Positions 32,952-40,770 of a stretch of 50,890 nucleotides of DNA are shown one piece after another (position 1 is the first letter of the stretch; each line of letters begins with the position of its first letter). Position numbers and translations under genes: made by a program. This DNA is from Clostridia bacterium (GTDB lineage Bacteria; Bacillota; Clostridia; Oscillospirales; CAG-272), in NCBI GenBank assembly GCA_017463445.1, contig JAFTPF010000137.1, positions 1 to 50,890 of the forward strand, in the 5' to 3' direction. Below the pieces are notes generated by a model. It searched no databases and was not told the DNA's origin. It was given only the letters and a program-made list of their open reading frames with translations.

Positions 32952-33116
32952 TTAACTCCTTTGTTTTCACGCACGCCGCCCTGCGACTGTGCGGCATTTA
33001 TCGCAGATCGATCTGAGCTTCTATTCTACATAGTCGTATTATTTTTGAAATCGTCCCATCTTTTCGGAAAATTCTTTAATTTTTTTGCGTCGCTTGCCCG
33101 GCGCGGACGCAACACA

Positions 33117-33146
33117 AAAAACGACAGGCCAAAACCTGTCGTTTTT
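33117..33146 (-). terminator. Terminator of the tRNA-Thr gene
   Basis: AAAAACGACAGG/CCTGTCGTTTTT perfect 12-bp stem, abutting the encoded CCA end. Confidence 0.85.
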
Positions 33147-33221
33147 GGAGCTAATGGCGGGACTCGAACCCGCGACCTGCTGATTACGAATCAGCTGCTC
33201 TACCAACTGAGCCACATTAGC
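33146..33221 (-). tRNA. tRNA-Thr (anticodon CGT)
   Basis: 76 bases including an encoded CCA. Acceptor arms GCTAATG and CATTAGC pair perfectly; the anticodon arm GCTGA-TTCGTAA-TCAGC carries CGT, reading ACG codons; the T-arm holds GGTTCGAGTCC. A consensus promoter and a terminator flank it. Confidence 0.96.
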
Positions 33222-33245
33222 ATATGAGGAGTGATGAACGAAACT

Positions 33246-33274
33246 ATTATAGCACATCAAATTCCGTTTGTCAA
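33246..33274 (-). promoter_or_regulatory. Consensus promoter of tRNA-Thr
   Basis: Minus strand: -35 TTGACA (33274-33269), 17-bp spacer, -10 TATAAT (33251-33246). Confidence 0.9.
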
Positions 33275-33292
33275 GTTTTTTTCGCAGAGTGA

Positions 33293-33321
33293 TTGCTTTT
33301 TTTTCGAGAATATGTTACAAT
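33293..33321 (+). promoter_or_regulatory. Promoter of rsmA
   Basis: -35 TTGCTT (33293-33298), 17-bp spacer, extended -10 TGTTACAAT (TACAAT at 33316-33321). Confidence 0.7.
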
Positions 33322-33350
33322 TGTATCATCCTACATTTCTGCGAGGTTTT

Positions 33351-34229
33351 ATGAAACTGACCGACCTTTCGGTGATCCGCTCCTTGCTGGGCGAGGAGGG
33401 CACCTCCTTCAAAAAGAAATACGGACAGAACTTTCTCACCAACGAATCGGTGGTAGAGCGCATCGCCGCCTCCGCTCTGCCTGATGTCCCCGATCCCGTC
33501 GAGCGTCTGGGTATTCTGGAGATCGGCCCCGGCATCGGCGTGCTGACCCAGAAGCTCTCAGCCGTGGCCCAAAAGGTGACCGCTGTGGAGATTGACTCAA
33601 CCCTCCTTCCCATCCTAGAGAAGACCCTTGCCGACTGCGATAACGTCCACGTAGTCAACAACGATATTATGAAGGTGGATCTGCCCGCGCTGGTGGCAGA
33701 GGAGTTTGCGGACTGCACCCGTCTGGCGGTCTGCGCCAATCTTCCTTATTATATTACCACCCCCATCCTGATGGCACTGCTGGAATCCAAGCTTCCCTTC
33801 TCTTCCATCACGGTCATGGTGCAGAAGGAGGTCGCCGAACGGCTCTGCGCACCTGCCGGATCGGACGCTTACGGTGCCATTACGGCGGTGCTCTGCTATT
33901 ACGGCACGCCCAGACGGCTCTTCACGGTCAGCGCGGGAAATTTCGTCCCTGCGCCCAAGGTGGACAGCGCGGTAGTGCAGATCAAGCTCCACAAGTCGCC
34001 GCCCGTGAAGGTTGCCGACGAGGCCAAGCTGTTCGCCGTCATCAAAGCCGCTTTCGGACAGCGGCGCAAGACCCTGCAAAACGCTCTCGCTGCCCTGCCC
34101 GGAATCGGCAAAGAGCAGATCGCCTGTGCCATCGCCGCCGCAGGGCTGTCGCCCACGGTACGGGGAGAAGCGCTTGGGCTGGAGCAGTTTGCGCAGATCA
34201 CCGATCTCTTGTACGAGGGCGCCCATTGA
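33351..34229 (+). CDS. rsmA: 16S rRNA (adenine1518/1519-N6)-dimethyltransferase RsmA (KsgA)
   Basis: 292 residues, cytosolic. Methylates two adjacent adenines in the 3' hairpin of 16S rRNA using S-adenosylmethionine. Motifs in order: FKKKYGQNFLTN, ILEIGPGIGVLTQKL (SAM-binding motif I), VTAVEIDSTLLPIL, NNDIMKVDL, ANLPYYITTPIL (motif IV NLPY), VMVQKEVAERL, NFVPAPKVDSAVV and FGQRRKTLQNAL. ATG 33351 is supported by CGAGG and by the promoter position; upstream in-frame starts fall before the promoter. Single gene with a very long terminator. Confidence 0.96.
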   Translation: MKLTDLSVIRSLLGEEGTSFKKKYGQNFLTNESVVERIAASALPDVPDPVERLGILEIGPGIGVLTQKLSAVAQKVTAVEIDSTLLPILEKTLADCDNVHVVNNDIMKVDLPALVAEEFADCTRLAVCANLPYYITTPILMALLESKLPFSSITVMVQKEVAERLCAPAGSDAYGAITAVLCYYGTPRRLFTVSAGNFVPAPKVDSAVVQIKLHKSPPVKVADEAKLFAVIKAAFGQRRKTLQNALAALPGIGKEQIACAIAAAGLSPTVRGEALGLEQFAQITDLLYEGAH

Positions 34230-34239
34230 TCTCATCCAT

Positions 34240-34283
34240 GCAAAAACGAGAACATCCCCTAATGGGGATGTTCTCGTTTTTGC
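34240..34283. terminator. Long bidirectional terminator
   Basis: Perfect 20-bp stem (34240-34259 with 34264-34283), TAAT loop, A5/T5 inside the stem ends. It serves rsmA and the convergent surface protein gene. Confidence 0.9.
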
Positions 34284-34316
34284 GTATTGGATCTATATAT
34301 TCCCGATAACGCCGAT

Positions 34317-35153
34317 TTACTTCTTTTTCTTTTTGAGAACGACGGTCACGACTACTGCCGCCACCGCGATCACCGCAACGGCTGTGATCACAATGGGAAT
34401 CACAGGAGCGTCTGCGTCGCTATCGGTGTCGCCGGAGGCAGAGCCGTCGGTCGCAGGCGCGGTACCGGTGGGCGCGGTAGTACCGGCGGGCGGTTCATCG
34501 GAAGGAGGATCGGCGGGCTCTTCTTCCGCTCCCACATCGCCGAACAGAACGATCTCGTTGAGCTGGAAGTACTCGCCCGAGACGACAAATTCAATGAAAT
34601 ACTCGGAATATTTACCCACGTTTTCAGCAGGCACCTGGTAGGTGTAAGGGGCGCAGTTAATCGCCTGCATACCGGTAGAGACGCTCTCATTGGATACGAC
34701 ATCGTGAAGGATGTGTATATCGCCGTTGCCATCCACCCCGTAGAGTGTCCATTCAATGGGATTACGCCTGGGCTCCATCGCCGTATCAAAGCCGGTATAG
34801 AAGGTGTAATATCGAATGGCGGAAGCTTCCTCGGTAAAGAAATCCACCGTAACCATGGGAGCGGTTACTTGACCGCCCAGTTTGGTTCCCTTTTCTTCAT
34901 CGGTACGGAAGTGAGATGCCATCGCATCGTCGGATGGTACGCCGTACAGACCGTCAAAGAGCTTATCGACCTCCTCGCCGCCCCAGGGGACGATTCCCTT
35001 GGCGAAAGGATCCACGACGGGGATCACCGTCATTTCGCCGGTATCAACATCCACATTCAGTGTAGGGATCTCTGCAGACTCGGCAAATACACCCGTGCCG
35101 GACATCAGACCCATCAGCATAACGATCACTAAGATCAGCGACATTTTTTTCAT
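34317..35153 (-). CDS. Surface protein with discoidin-like domain and C-terminal TM anchor
   Basis: 278 residues. The signal peptide MKKMSLILVIVMLMGLMSGTGVFAES has a cleavage site after VFA. Residues about 55-210 resemble an F5/8 (discoidin) galactose-binding-like domain: FDGLYGVPSDDAMASHFR, VTVDFFTEEASAIRYYTFYTG, NPIEWTLYGVDGNGDIHIL and YFQLNEIVLFGD. A Pro/Thr/Asp-rich linker precedes a C-terminal TM (VIPIVITAVAVIAVAAVVVTVV) and KKKKK. There is no PKTGD motif, so this one is membrane-held. It is probably a sugar-binding surface protein. RBS GGAGG lies before ATG 35153. Confidence 0.82.
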   Translation of the reverse strand: MKKMSLILVIVMLMGLMSGTGVFAESAEIPTLNVDVDTGEMTVIPVVDPFAKGIVPWGGEEVDKLFDGLYGVPSDDAMASHFRTDEEKGTKLGGQVTAPMVTVDFFTEEASAIRYYTFYTGFDTAMEPRRNPIEWTLYGVDGNGDIHILHDVVSNESVSTGMQAINCAPYTYQVPAENVGKYSEYFIEFVVSGEYFQLNEIVLFGDVGAEEEPADPPSDEPPAGTTAPTGTAPATDGSASGDTDSDADAPVIPIVITAVAVIAVAAVVVTVVLKKKKK

Positions 35154-35205
35154 TGTTTCCTCCCAAGGTGTATAGCGCGCACCGTATGATTTGGTTTGCT
35201 GATCT

Positions 35206-35234
35206 ATTTTACCATATTCTGTGCTGTTTGTCAA
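35206..35234 (-). promoter_or_regulatory. Sigma-A promoter of the 34317-35153 gene
   Basis: Minus strand: -35 TTGACA (35234-35229), 17-bp spacer, -10 TAAAAT (35211-35206). Confidence 0.9.
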
Positions 35235-35245
35235 TACAAAAAGAA

Positions 35246-35283
35246 CCTGTCGCAAATGCGGTTTGATTCGCATTTGCGACAGG
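35246..35283 (-). terminator. Terminator of the GH76 gene
   Basis: Perfect 15-bp stem (35246-35260 with 35269-35283); minus-strand tail TTCTTTTTG, immediately before the next promoter. Confidence 0.85.
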
Positions 35284-35342
35284 TCCTTTTGTCTATCACC
35301 GATTCTGCTTTTTCGTGTCACACAAACGGTGTCATCAATCTA

Positions 35343-36659
35343 TCAATAGGCAAGATTCAGCTGGTAGACGTCGTAATATGCCAGCAGCTGTAGAACGACG
35401 ACGATGCCTGCAGGCTGCATCACATCGTTGTCGTAGTAGTTCTTATCCCAGAAGTCGGTGCCTTTGGAGCAGAAGAAGGGATCGTACTGTCCGTTTGCAT
35501 CCTTAGTCAGCAGGGTCTGATCCATAACGTTTTTCAGCAACGTCATATAGGTGTTGGACTTCTTGGAGGTGTCGGTCTCCACATACTTTACCATACCGCG
35601 GGTCAGCCAGCCCACGCACCAGGATTTGTAGATAGGATTGCGCTTCATGGTCGCTACCATTTCCTCTCCTCTTCCCGAGGTGCTGAACATATGGGAAGCG
35701 ACAGCGGTAGCGGATCTGCGCGCCAGCTTCAGATACTCACTATCTTGGGTGATCTCGTACATCAGACAGCTGGCGTAGAGCATCGTGCCCTGGTCGTATG
35801 CGGGCTGCCAGGGATCGTTGACGCCTGCATAGTAAATGCCGCCCGACGTGCGCAGGTTGTCGTTGACCCAATCGTAGAGCAGTTTACCGCGCTCGAAGTA
35901 GATCTCCTCGCCGGTAAGCTGGTACATCCACAGGTGAGAGATCGCAGCGGGGCCGTTGGTACAGGTGCCCTTATTGCTCTTGCCGTTATCGTCAAACAGC
36001 TTGCTCCAGTAGATGCCGCCGCCCTGATAGTCGTCATAGCCGGTCCACAGGAACTTCAGGATCTCCTTCGCGCGGTTCAGGTAGTCCTCGTTGCCGAACT
36101 GCTCGTAGGCGGTCAGGTAACGGATGCAGATCCATGCGTTATCGTCGTAATAGAAGTCGCCGGAGGAGCCGCGCCAGGAATTGTAATAGGTAATTCCCGT
36201 ATGTCTGCCCGAAGGGGTGGTCAGAGTCACGTTAGAGACCTTGAAGATGTCAAAGCCGTTGTCCAGCATATCGATATAGCAGTTTCTGATGGTAGCGTTG
36301 TCGGGATACATCGTATAAGACTCCGACAGTGCCTCCACGAACGCAGTGGTAGGCCAAACGCAGGCAGGGTTGCCGGGGTTCGACAGACTTTCCTTCAAGC
36401 CGTGACTGCGCTTGTCGTAATACTTTTCGATTGTCTCCTCCATCAAGGTCTCGGCGGGAGCACCGTAGGGGTTGGATGCCAGAAGTGCGGCATACTCCTC
36501 GGGAGTGAGTTGCACTTCGGGGGCTTCGGTTTCGACATCAGGCGCCGTCGTAGTGACTGCCGCTGTAGTCACGGCAGCTTCGCCGCCGCAGGCGAGCAAT
36601 GTGGGAGCCGTCATTAGCACGGCAAGTGCCGCCGACATCAGTTTAAGCTGAAATTTCAT
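35343..36659 (-). CDS. GH76-family glycoside hydrolase lipoprotein
   Basis: 438 residues. The signal peptide ends APTLLAC (lipobox LLAC), followed by a Thr-rich linker. The (alpha/alpha)6 barrel of GH76 (endo-alpha-1,6-mannanase family) is indicated by VWPTTAFVEAL, GDFYYDDNAWICIRYLTAYEQFG, which carries the Asp-Asp catalytic pair, GGGIYWSKLF, TNGPAAISHLWMYQLTGEE, DPWQPAYDQGTMLYASCLMYEIT and KSWCVGWLTRGMVKYVE. The likely substrate is an alpha-mannan such as yeast cell wall, acting at the cell surface. ATG 36659 is spaced 6 bases from GGAGG; the longer ATG 36671 overlaps that site. Confidence 0.87.
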   Translation of the reverse strand: MKFQLKLMSAALAVLMTAPTLLACGGEAAVTTAAVTTTAPDVETEAPEVQLTPEEYAALLASNPYGAPAETLMEETIEKYYDKRSHGLKESLSNPGNPACVWPTTAFVEALSESYTMYPDNATIRNCYIDMLDNGFDIFKVSNVTLTTPSGRHTGITYYNSWRGSSGDFYYDDNAWICIRYLTAYEQFGNEDYLNRAKEILKFLWTGYDDYQGGGIYWSKLFDDNGKSNKGTCTNGPAAISHLWMYQLTGEEIYFERGKLLYDWVNDNLRTSGGIYYAGVNDPWQPAYDQGTMLYASCLMYEITQDSEYLKLARRSATAVASHMFSTSGRGEEMVATMKRNPIYKSWCVGWLTRGMVKYVETDTSKKSNTYMTLLKNVMDQTLLTKDANGQYDPFFCSKGTDFWDKNYYDNDVMQPAGIVVVLQLLAYYDVYQLNLAY

Positions 36660-36692
36660 CTTTTCCTCCATTTATATGTATGTAGTTTAATC

Positions 36693-36721
36693 ATTTTAAC
36701 ACATTTTCCGCGTTCTGTCAA
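36693..36721 (-). promoter_or_regulatory. Sigma-A promoter of the GH76 gene
   Basis: Minus strand: -35 TTGACA (36721-36716), 17-bp spacer, -10 TAAAAT (36698-36693). Confidence 0.9.
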
Positions 36722-36745
36722 CTGCTTATTTCCCAAATACACAGA

Positions 36746-36776
36746 AATAGGACCCGAGAAAAACTCGGGTCCTATT
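36746..36776 (-). terminator. Terminator of the 36796-38202 gene
   Basis: Perfect 13-bp stem (36746-36758 with 36764-36776), A5 loop. The minus-strand tail is only moderately U-rich. Confidence 0.75.
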
Positions 36777-36795
36777 GAAATATTCTCGGTTTGCT

Positions 36796-38202
36796 TTAGC
36801 AAGCGGAGCTTCTCTTCTTGGAAACTACTGCAAAGCCTGCCAGTGCTACGATGGAAACTGCAACTGCAACCAGTGCTACGTCGCCGGTCTTGGGAGACTC
36901 GGGCTGCTCGGGCTGCTCGGTGGTACCGGGCTGCTCGGGCTGAGTAGCGGTGGGTACGGTGCCGTTGTAAGCAACAGCGCCGGTCTTTACTTCGTAGATG
37001 TCGGTCATGCCTGCATCATCGGAGTAGATCTCCAGCTCGCCCAGCTGGAACCAGTCATTCTGGTTTGCGGTCTGGGGACGGTCGATTCTGGAGGTGATCA
37101 CCATCTTGAAGGAGTTGTATGCTACGGTAGCGTCGATATCAATCGCATAAGGAGTAAAGTTAAAGTTCTGCATACCGGAATCTGCAACGTCCTTGATCAG
37201 CTCTTCTGCGCCGTCAGCGGTAACGCCGTACAGCTTGAATGCCTTGGGAGCACGGTTGTTCCAATTAGCATCGTCGCCGCCGGTGTAAAGAATCATCGTG
37301 TTGACCTTAACTGCATCAGCAGTCTTAAAGGTGATGATAACGGGATCGGTTTCGGTAGGAACACCGCCCTCAACCTTTTCAGAAGTACCGTCGATCAGGT
37401 TGGAGCCGGGCTTGTTATCACGGTTGATGGTAGCCTCGGTGATAGCGATCTTGGTACCGCTGATCTCGCTCTTTACATAGGTGTTGTACTCGTTGATGGT
37501 AGCGGATACCCAGTAATCCTTGTACTCACCCTCGGAGGTGACCTTCAGCTCCAGCAGGGACTGAGTGGTTACAAAATTGGTGGACTCGATGGTGTACATC
37601 TTGGTAACTTCGTCGTACTTGGTTACGGTGAAGGTGCCTTTCGAGCCGTGGTCGTCATGGCAGCTACCCTCGAAGGTAGTGCCGATTTCGAAGCCGGGAT
37701 CGGTGTTGAACACGATCTCTGCCTTAGCGGTCTTTGCCTTCGCATCGCCGGTTACCTTCGCATAAGAAGTACCCAGAATGTTGGTGTTAGAGGTAAAGGT
37801 CTGGGTATAGGTGTCTTCGCCGACAGTAAACTTAATGGTATTCTCGCCCGCTACTACATCAGCACCAACGATACCAAGCTGAAGGGACGCCTTAGGCAGA
37901 TTGTGATTAGAGTCATCGCGGAGCTGGCAGTGTCTATAACCCATGTAACCATTGTTCCAATATGCAACCTTGCCATTGACCTCAACCTTAATGTCAGAGA
38001 GATCCTCTGCATTTAGGGACTCGGTAAAGGTCAGGTCACCTTCAATAAAGCCGTGGCCGTCATTAACCACGGCAGAAGTACCGCCATACATAGGATTATC
38101 GGTCTGCAAAGTCAGTTCTGCCGCAGATACGCTCATTGCGGCGGGTACTACCATGGACGCTGCGAGAGCTGCGCACAGCAGTACTTTTGTGAATTTCTTC
38201 AT
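36796..38202 (-). CDS. Cell-surface protein with discoidin-like domain and PKTGD anchor
   Basis: 468 residues. The signal peptide MKKFTKVLLCAALAASMVVPAAMSVSAAE is cleaved after VSA. Residues 30-255 have no recognised domain (GYMGYRHCQLRDDSNHNLPKASLQLGIVGADVV). Residues about 260-405 are F5/8/discoidin-like (NLIDGTSEKVEGGV, VIITFKTADAVKVNTMILYTGG, PKAFKLYGVTADGAEELI, QLGELEIYSDD). A linker with TEQPEQP leads to SPKTGD, a TM helix (VALVAVAVSIVALAGFAVV) and the end SKKRSSAC. SPKTGD-TM-KKR is a sortase-type wall signal, a variant of LPxTG; anchoring is inferred. The last 25 or so bases are repeated in two neighbouring genes. Confidence 0.85.
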   Translation of the reverse strand: MKKFTKVLLCAALAASMVVPAAMSVSAAELTLQTDNPMYGGTSAVVNDGHGFIEGDLTFTESLNAEDLSDIKVEVNGKVAYWNNGYMGYRHCQLRDDSNHNLPKASLQLGIVGADVVAGENTIKFTVGEDTYTQTFTSNTNILGTSYAKVTGDAKAKTAKAEIVFNTDPGFEIGTTFEGSCHDDHGSKGTFTVTKYDEVTKMYTIESTNFVTTQSLLELKVTSEGEYKDYWVSATINEYNTYVKSEISGTKIAITEATINRDNKPGSNLIDGTSEKVEGGVPTETDPVIITFKTADAVKVNTMILYTGGDDANWNNRAPKAFKLYGVTADGAEELIKDVADSGMQNFNFTPYAIDIDATVAYNSFKMVITSRIDRPQTANQNDWFQLGELEIYSDDAGMTDIYEVKTGAVAYNGTVPTATQPEQPGTTEQPEQPESPKTGDVALVAVAVSIVALAGFAVVSKKRSSAC

Positions 38203-38265
38203 AAAAATTTCCTCCTTAAATCACTCCCCGCGCGCCTTGCGGCGGGTTCTTAGATTGTTAATTCG

Positions 38266-38294
38266 ATTTTAACACACAATTTACAATTTGTCAA
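38266..38294 (-). promoter_or_regulatory. Sigma-A promoter of the 36796-38202 gene
   Basis: Minus strand: -35 TTGACA (38294-38289), 17-bp spacer, -10 TAAAAT (38271-38266). Confidence 0.9.
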
Positions 38295-38338
38295 TAGGTA
38301 AAACCGCAATTTTTGCACTAATTGTCGCAATTTTCGCA

Positions 38339-38366
38339 AAAAAGCAGAGCCGAAGCTCTGCTTTTT
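38339..38366 (-). terminator. Terminator of the 38379-39926 gene
   Basis: Perfect 12-bp stem (38339-38350 with 38355-38366), CGAA loop, T5 in the stem end. Confidence 0.85.
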
Positions 38367-38378
38367 CGTTGATATGCT

Positions 38379-39926
38379 TTAGCAAGCGGTGCTTCTCTTC
38401 TTGGAGATCGCCGCCGTGATCGCCGCCATTGCCACTGCGGAGACTGCGATCATCACAGTCAGCGCATCGCCGGTCTTGGGAGACTCGGGCTGCTCAGTGG
38501 TGCCGGGCTGCTCAGTGGTACCGGGCTGCTCGGTGGTGCCGGGCTGCTCAGTGGTACCGGGCTGCTCAGTGGTGCCGGGCTGCTCAGTGGTGCCGGGCTG
38601 CTCGGGTTCGGGAATGGGAGCGTTCAGATTCTTGGTGTAATCGGTGCTCTCAGCATTTGCGCCTGCTACGGTAGCAGAAGGCAGTCTGCCGGTGTTACCT
38701 TCCAAAGTTGCTTCAACGCTCTGCCCCAGAGAAGTGTAGGAGCCGTCGCCAAATACTACCAGGATGGAAACCATCTCACCTGCGGTAAGAGTAGGATCAG
38801 AGCAAACGACCTTCATGTATCTGGTATTGCCGTTATCGTCGCCGATAGAGACTACGGCAGTCTCGTCCAGAACGCCATTCACATAAACCTTGTTTTCGGT
38901 GGATGCGACCTTGGCAGCCAGCATCTCTGCGTTCATACCCATGTAGGTGCCCGCGGTGACCGTATTCGCCGCAGCGTCAATTACCACCTTGCCGCTGGTC
39001 TGCTGGTCGTGACCTTCAACGATTCTGGTATCGTTGATCTTGGAGATCTCCTGACCCAGAACGGTAACCTTTGCGGTCTGCGTGCAGTTCTCATAGGTGG
39101 GAACGCCGTTGGTGTAACGAGCGTAGCTGCCTACCCATGCGGATGCAAGAATGTACTCGCCCACAACCTCGCCGTCGGAAGCACAGTCCTTGAAGGTTAC
39201 GTTGACCTGGTCGCCGGTGTTGTGGTGCATAATGCCGATAAAGCCGCCTGCACCGCGCTTGTCGGACCATTCGGAGTAGTTGGTAACCTTGCCGTTGAAG
39301 GTGCAGTTTTCGAAAATCTCAACGGCACCCTGGTTACGAATCAAACCGATAAAGCCGCCTACGCCGCGCTTTGCGCGAACGGTAGCGGAAGAGGTGCAGT
39401 TCTTGAAGGTTACAGTCTGACCCTCATTTACGCCCAGAATACCGCCTGCGCCGCTGGAGCCTTCGCTGTCGCTGTCAGCGGAAAGGTTGATCTTAGAGGT
39501 CACATTCTCGAAGGTGATGGGACCCTTTGCGGTTCCTACCACGCCGCCCAGAGAGTTACCTTTGCTGGTGATGGTACCCTCCACAGTCAGGTTCTTGATG
39601 GTACAGCCTTCGCCGCCTGCCTGTGCAAAGATACCGGTACGGTAGTTGGTATCGGTGAGGTTGATGGTAATGGTCTTGCCGTTACCGTCGAAGGTACCGG
39701 TGAAAACCTTGGATTCATCGACACTTGCGCCGTCAGCGTTCATACCTACTACGCTGGTAACGGTAATGTCATTCATCAGCTTGTAGTTTCCGCCGAGGTT
39801 ATCCACGATAGCCGCCAGCTGTTCGGCGGTGGTGATCTCGATAACGCCTTCATCAGCAAAAACGCCGAAGGACGCCATGGTGAGAAGCATCACACAGGCA
39901 AGTACGAAAGAGAGAAGTTTTTTCAT
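38379..39926 (-). CDS. GLUG-like beta-helix cell-surface protein with PKTGD anchor
   Basis: 515 residues. The signal peptide ends SFGVFA. From residue 28 it shows the GLUG/right-handed beta-helix pattern of surface adhesins: EITTAEQLAAIVDNLGGNYKLMNDI, FTGTFDGNGKTITINL, GCTIKNLTVEGTI, NSLGGVVGTAKGPITFENV, GAGGILGVNEGQTVTFKNC, GAGGFIGIMHH. After a further domain (residues about 320-430) comes a linker of six EQPGTT repeats, then SPKTGD, a TM helix and SKKRSTAC, the same C-terminal signal as its neighbours. It is probably sortase-anchored to the wall. GGAGG precedes ATG 39926. Confidence 0.87.
   Translation of the reverse strand: MKKLLSFVLACVMLLTMASFGVFADEGVIEITTAEQLAAIVDNLGGNYKLMNDITVTSVVGMNADGASVDESKVFTGTFDGNGKTITINLTDTNYRTGIFAQAGGEGCTIKNLTVEGTITSKGNSLGGVVGTAKGPITFENVTSKINLSADSDSEGSSGAGGILGVNEGQTVTFKNCTSSATVRAKRGVGGFIGLIRNQGAVEIFENCTFNGKVTNYSEWSDKRGAGGFIGIMHHNTGDQVNVTFKDCASDGEVVGEYILASAWVGSYARYTNGVPTYENCTQTAKVTVLGQEISKINDTRIVEGHDQQTSGKVVIDAAANTVTAGTYMGMNAEMLAAKVASTENKVYVNGVLDETAVVSIGDDNGNTRYMKVVCSDPTLTAGEMVSILVVFGDGSYTSLGQSVEATLEGNTGRLPSATVAGANAESTDYTKNLNAPIPEPEQPGTTEQPGTTEQPGTTEQPGTTEQPGTTEQPGTTEQPESPKTGDALTVMIAVSAVAMAAITAAISKKRSTAC
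38490..38597. repeat. Six 18-bp tandem repeats in the linker of the GLUG-like protein
   Basis: Six 18-base units differing only at two positions (A/G and G/A third-codon changes), followed by a partial unit. They encode the EQPGTT hexapeptide array just before the wall-anchor signal. Confidence 0.95.
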
Positions 39927-39979
39927 AATTATCCTCCTGATTTGTTTTCGGCCGTCTCTTAGCGACCGTATGCGCTTTT

Positions 39980-40008
39980 ATTATAACATATCGTTCACAA
40001 TTTGTCAA
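39980..40008 (-). promoter_or_regulatory. Consensus promoter of the 38379-39926 gene
   Basis: Minus strand: -35 TTGACA (40008-40003), 17-bp spacer, -10 TATAAT (39985-39980). Confidence 0.9.
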
Positions 40009-40136
40009 TTGCAAGAAGCGCAATTTTTTCAAAATCCACCTTTTACGCCGCCAAAATTTCGCGCCGTTTTTTGTACATTTTCTATAAGCAAATTCAATTT
40101 TCACCGACTTTTATCCAATTATTACGGACACCAACA

Positions 40137-40160
40137 GAACCGAGGCGATTGCCTCGGTTC
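40137..40160. terminator. Hairpin after the small PKTGD protein gene
   Basis: Perfect 10-bp stem (40137-40146 with 40151-40160), GATT loop. No good U-run on the minus strand. Confidence 0.6.
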
Positions 40161-40170
40161 CGGTGCTTTT

Positions 40171-40464
40171 TTAGCAAGCGGTGCTTCTCTTCTTGGAAAC
40201 GATCACGCCCATACCGATCAGAGCCAGAACAGCTGCAGTCGCAATCAGAACGGTCATATCGCCGGTCTTGGGAGGATCAACCTCGGCGCCGGTAGCGGGA
40301 ATGACCTTACCTGCCTCAACGGTCTCGCCGCAGTCCTTGCAGACCTTGTCGCCGGTGACGGTGATGGTCTTGCCGCTGAGACAGTTAGCGTCAACATTGG
40401 TGGTTGCCGCCAGCGCAATCATCAGAATGAATGCAATTGTTTTTTCATAAGTTTCTTCCTCCAA
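40171..40464 (-). CDS. Small PKTGD-anchored surface protein, probable frameshift near start
   Basis: The frame is open from TTG 40464 and gives 97 residues. The better start is ATG 40448, with GGAGG well placed upstream, but in that frame translation stops after nine codons; one more A in the A6 run (40440-40445, plus-strand T6) would give MKKTIAFILMIALAATT, a normal signal peptide joined to this frame. The short mature part has two Cys pairs (DANC, VCKDCGE), then DPPKTGD, a TM helix (VLIATAAVLALIGMGVIV) and SKKRSTAC. It looks like a stripped-down carrier of the anchor found in the two larger neighbours; perhaps an internal deletion product. Confidence 0.65.
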   Translation of the reverse strand: MEEETYEKTIAFILMIALAATTNVDANCLSGKTITVTGDKVCKDCGETVEAGKVIPATGAEVDPPKTGDMTVLIATAAVLALIGMGVIVSKKRSTAC

Positions 40465-40667
40465 AACAAATCACAAAACAAATTTATTCATGTCGGGCAT
40501 TTTGTCAATACTTTAGACAAATATTTTCACAAATTCCTTGACATTTTTCAACAAATCCGCCACATTGCATTGATTGGAAAGACGCTGCGGGAAAACCGTC
40601 CACAGACTGCGGCATAGTCGCCCCGCACTTTGATATTTTGAAAAAAATTTCTCTTTTTCGCAATTTT

Positions 40668-40681
40668 CGAACATTTGTTCA
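40668..40681. promoter_or_regulatory. LexA (SOS) box upstream of lexA
   Basis: CGAACATTTGTTCA fits the Gram-positive CGAAC-N4-GTTCG operator (one end base differs), just upstream of the lexA promoter, indicating autoregulation. The rest of the 306-base gap (40465-40770) is AT-rich and shows no gene. Confidence 0.8.
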
Positions 40682-40684
40682 TAA

Positions 40685-40714
40685 TTTGGTTACAAATCTC
40701 TGTTAAACTATAAA
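40685..40714 (+). promoter_or_regulatory. Probable lexA promoter
   Basis: -35 TTGGTT (40685-40690), 18-bp spacer, -10 TATAAA (40709-40714), adjacent to the SOS box. Confidence 0.6.
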
Positions 40715-40770
40715 TAAGCTATCTATATCATAGCACCACTTCGCCGTTATGGCAGAGAAAGGATCTCACT

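Noticed and set aside
33008-33116. Possible gene between the broken lipoprotein and tRNA-Thr
   Set aside because: Only short shadows are present; no ribosome site or promoter seen.
38490-38597. Possible CRISPR array
   Set aside because: Units are contiguous 18-mers without spacers and lie in a coding frame.
38389-38640. Cys-Ser-Val repeat peptide on the plus strand
   Set aside because: It is the reverse translation of the EQPGTT repeats of the surface protein on the minus strand.
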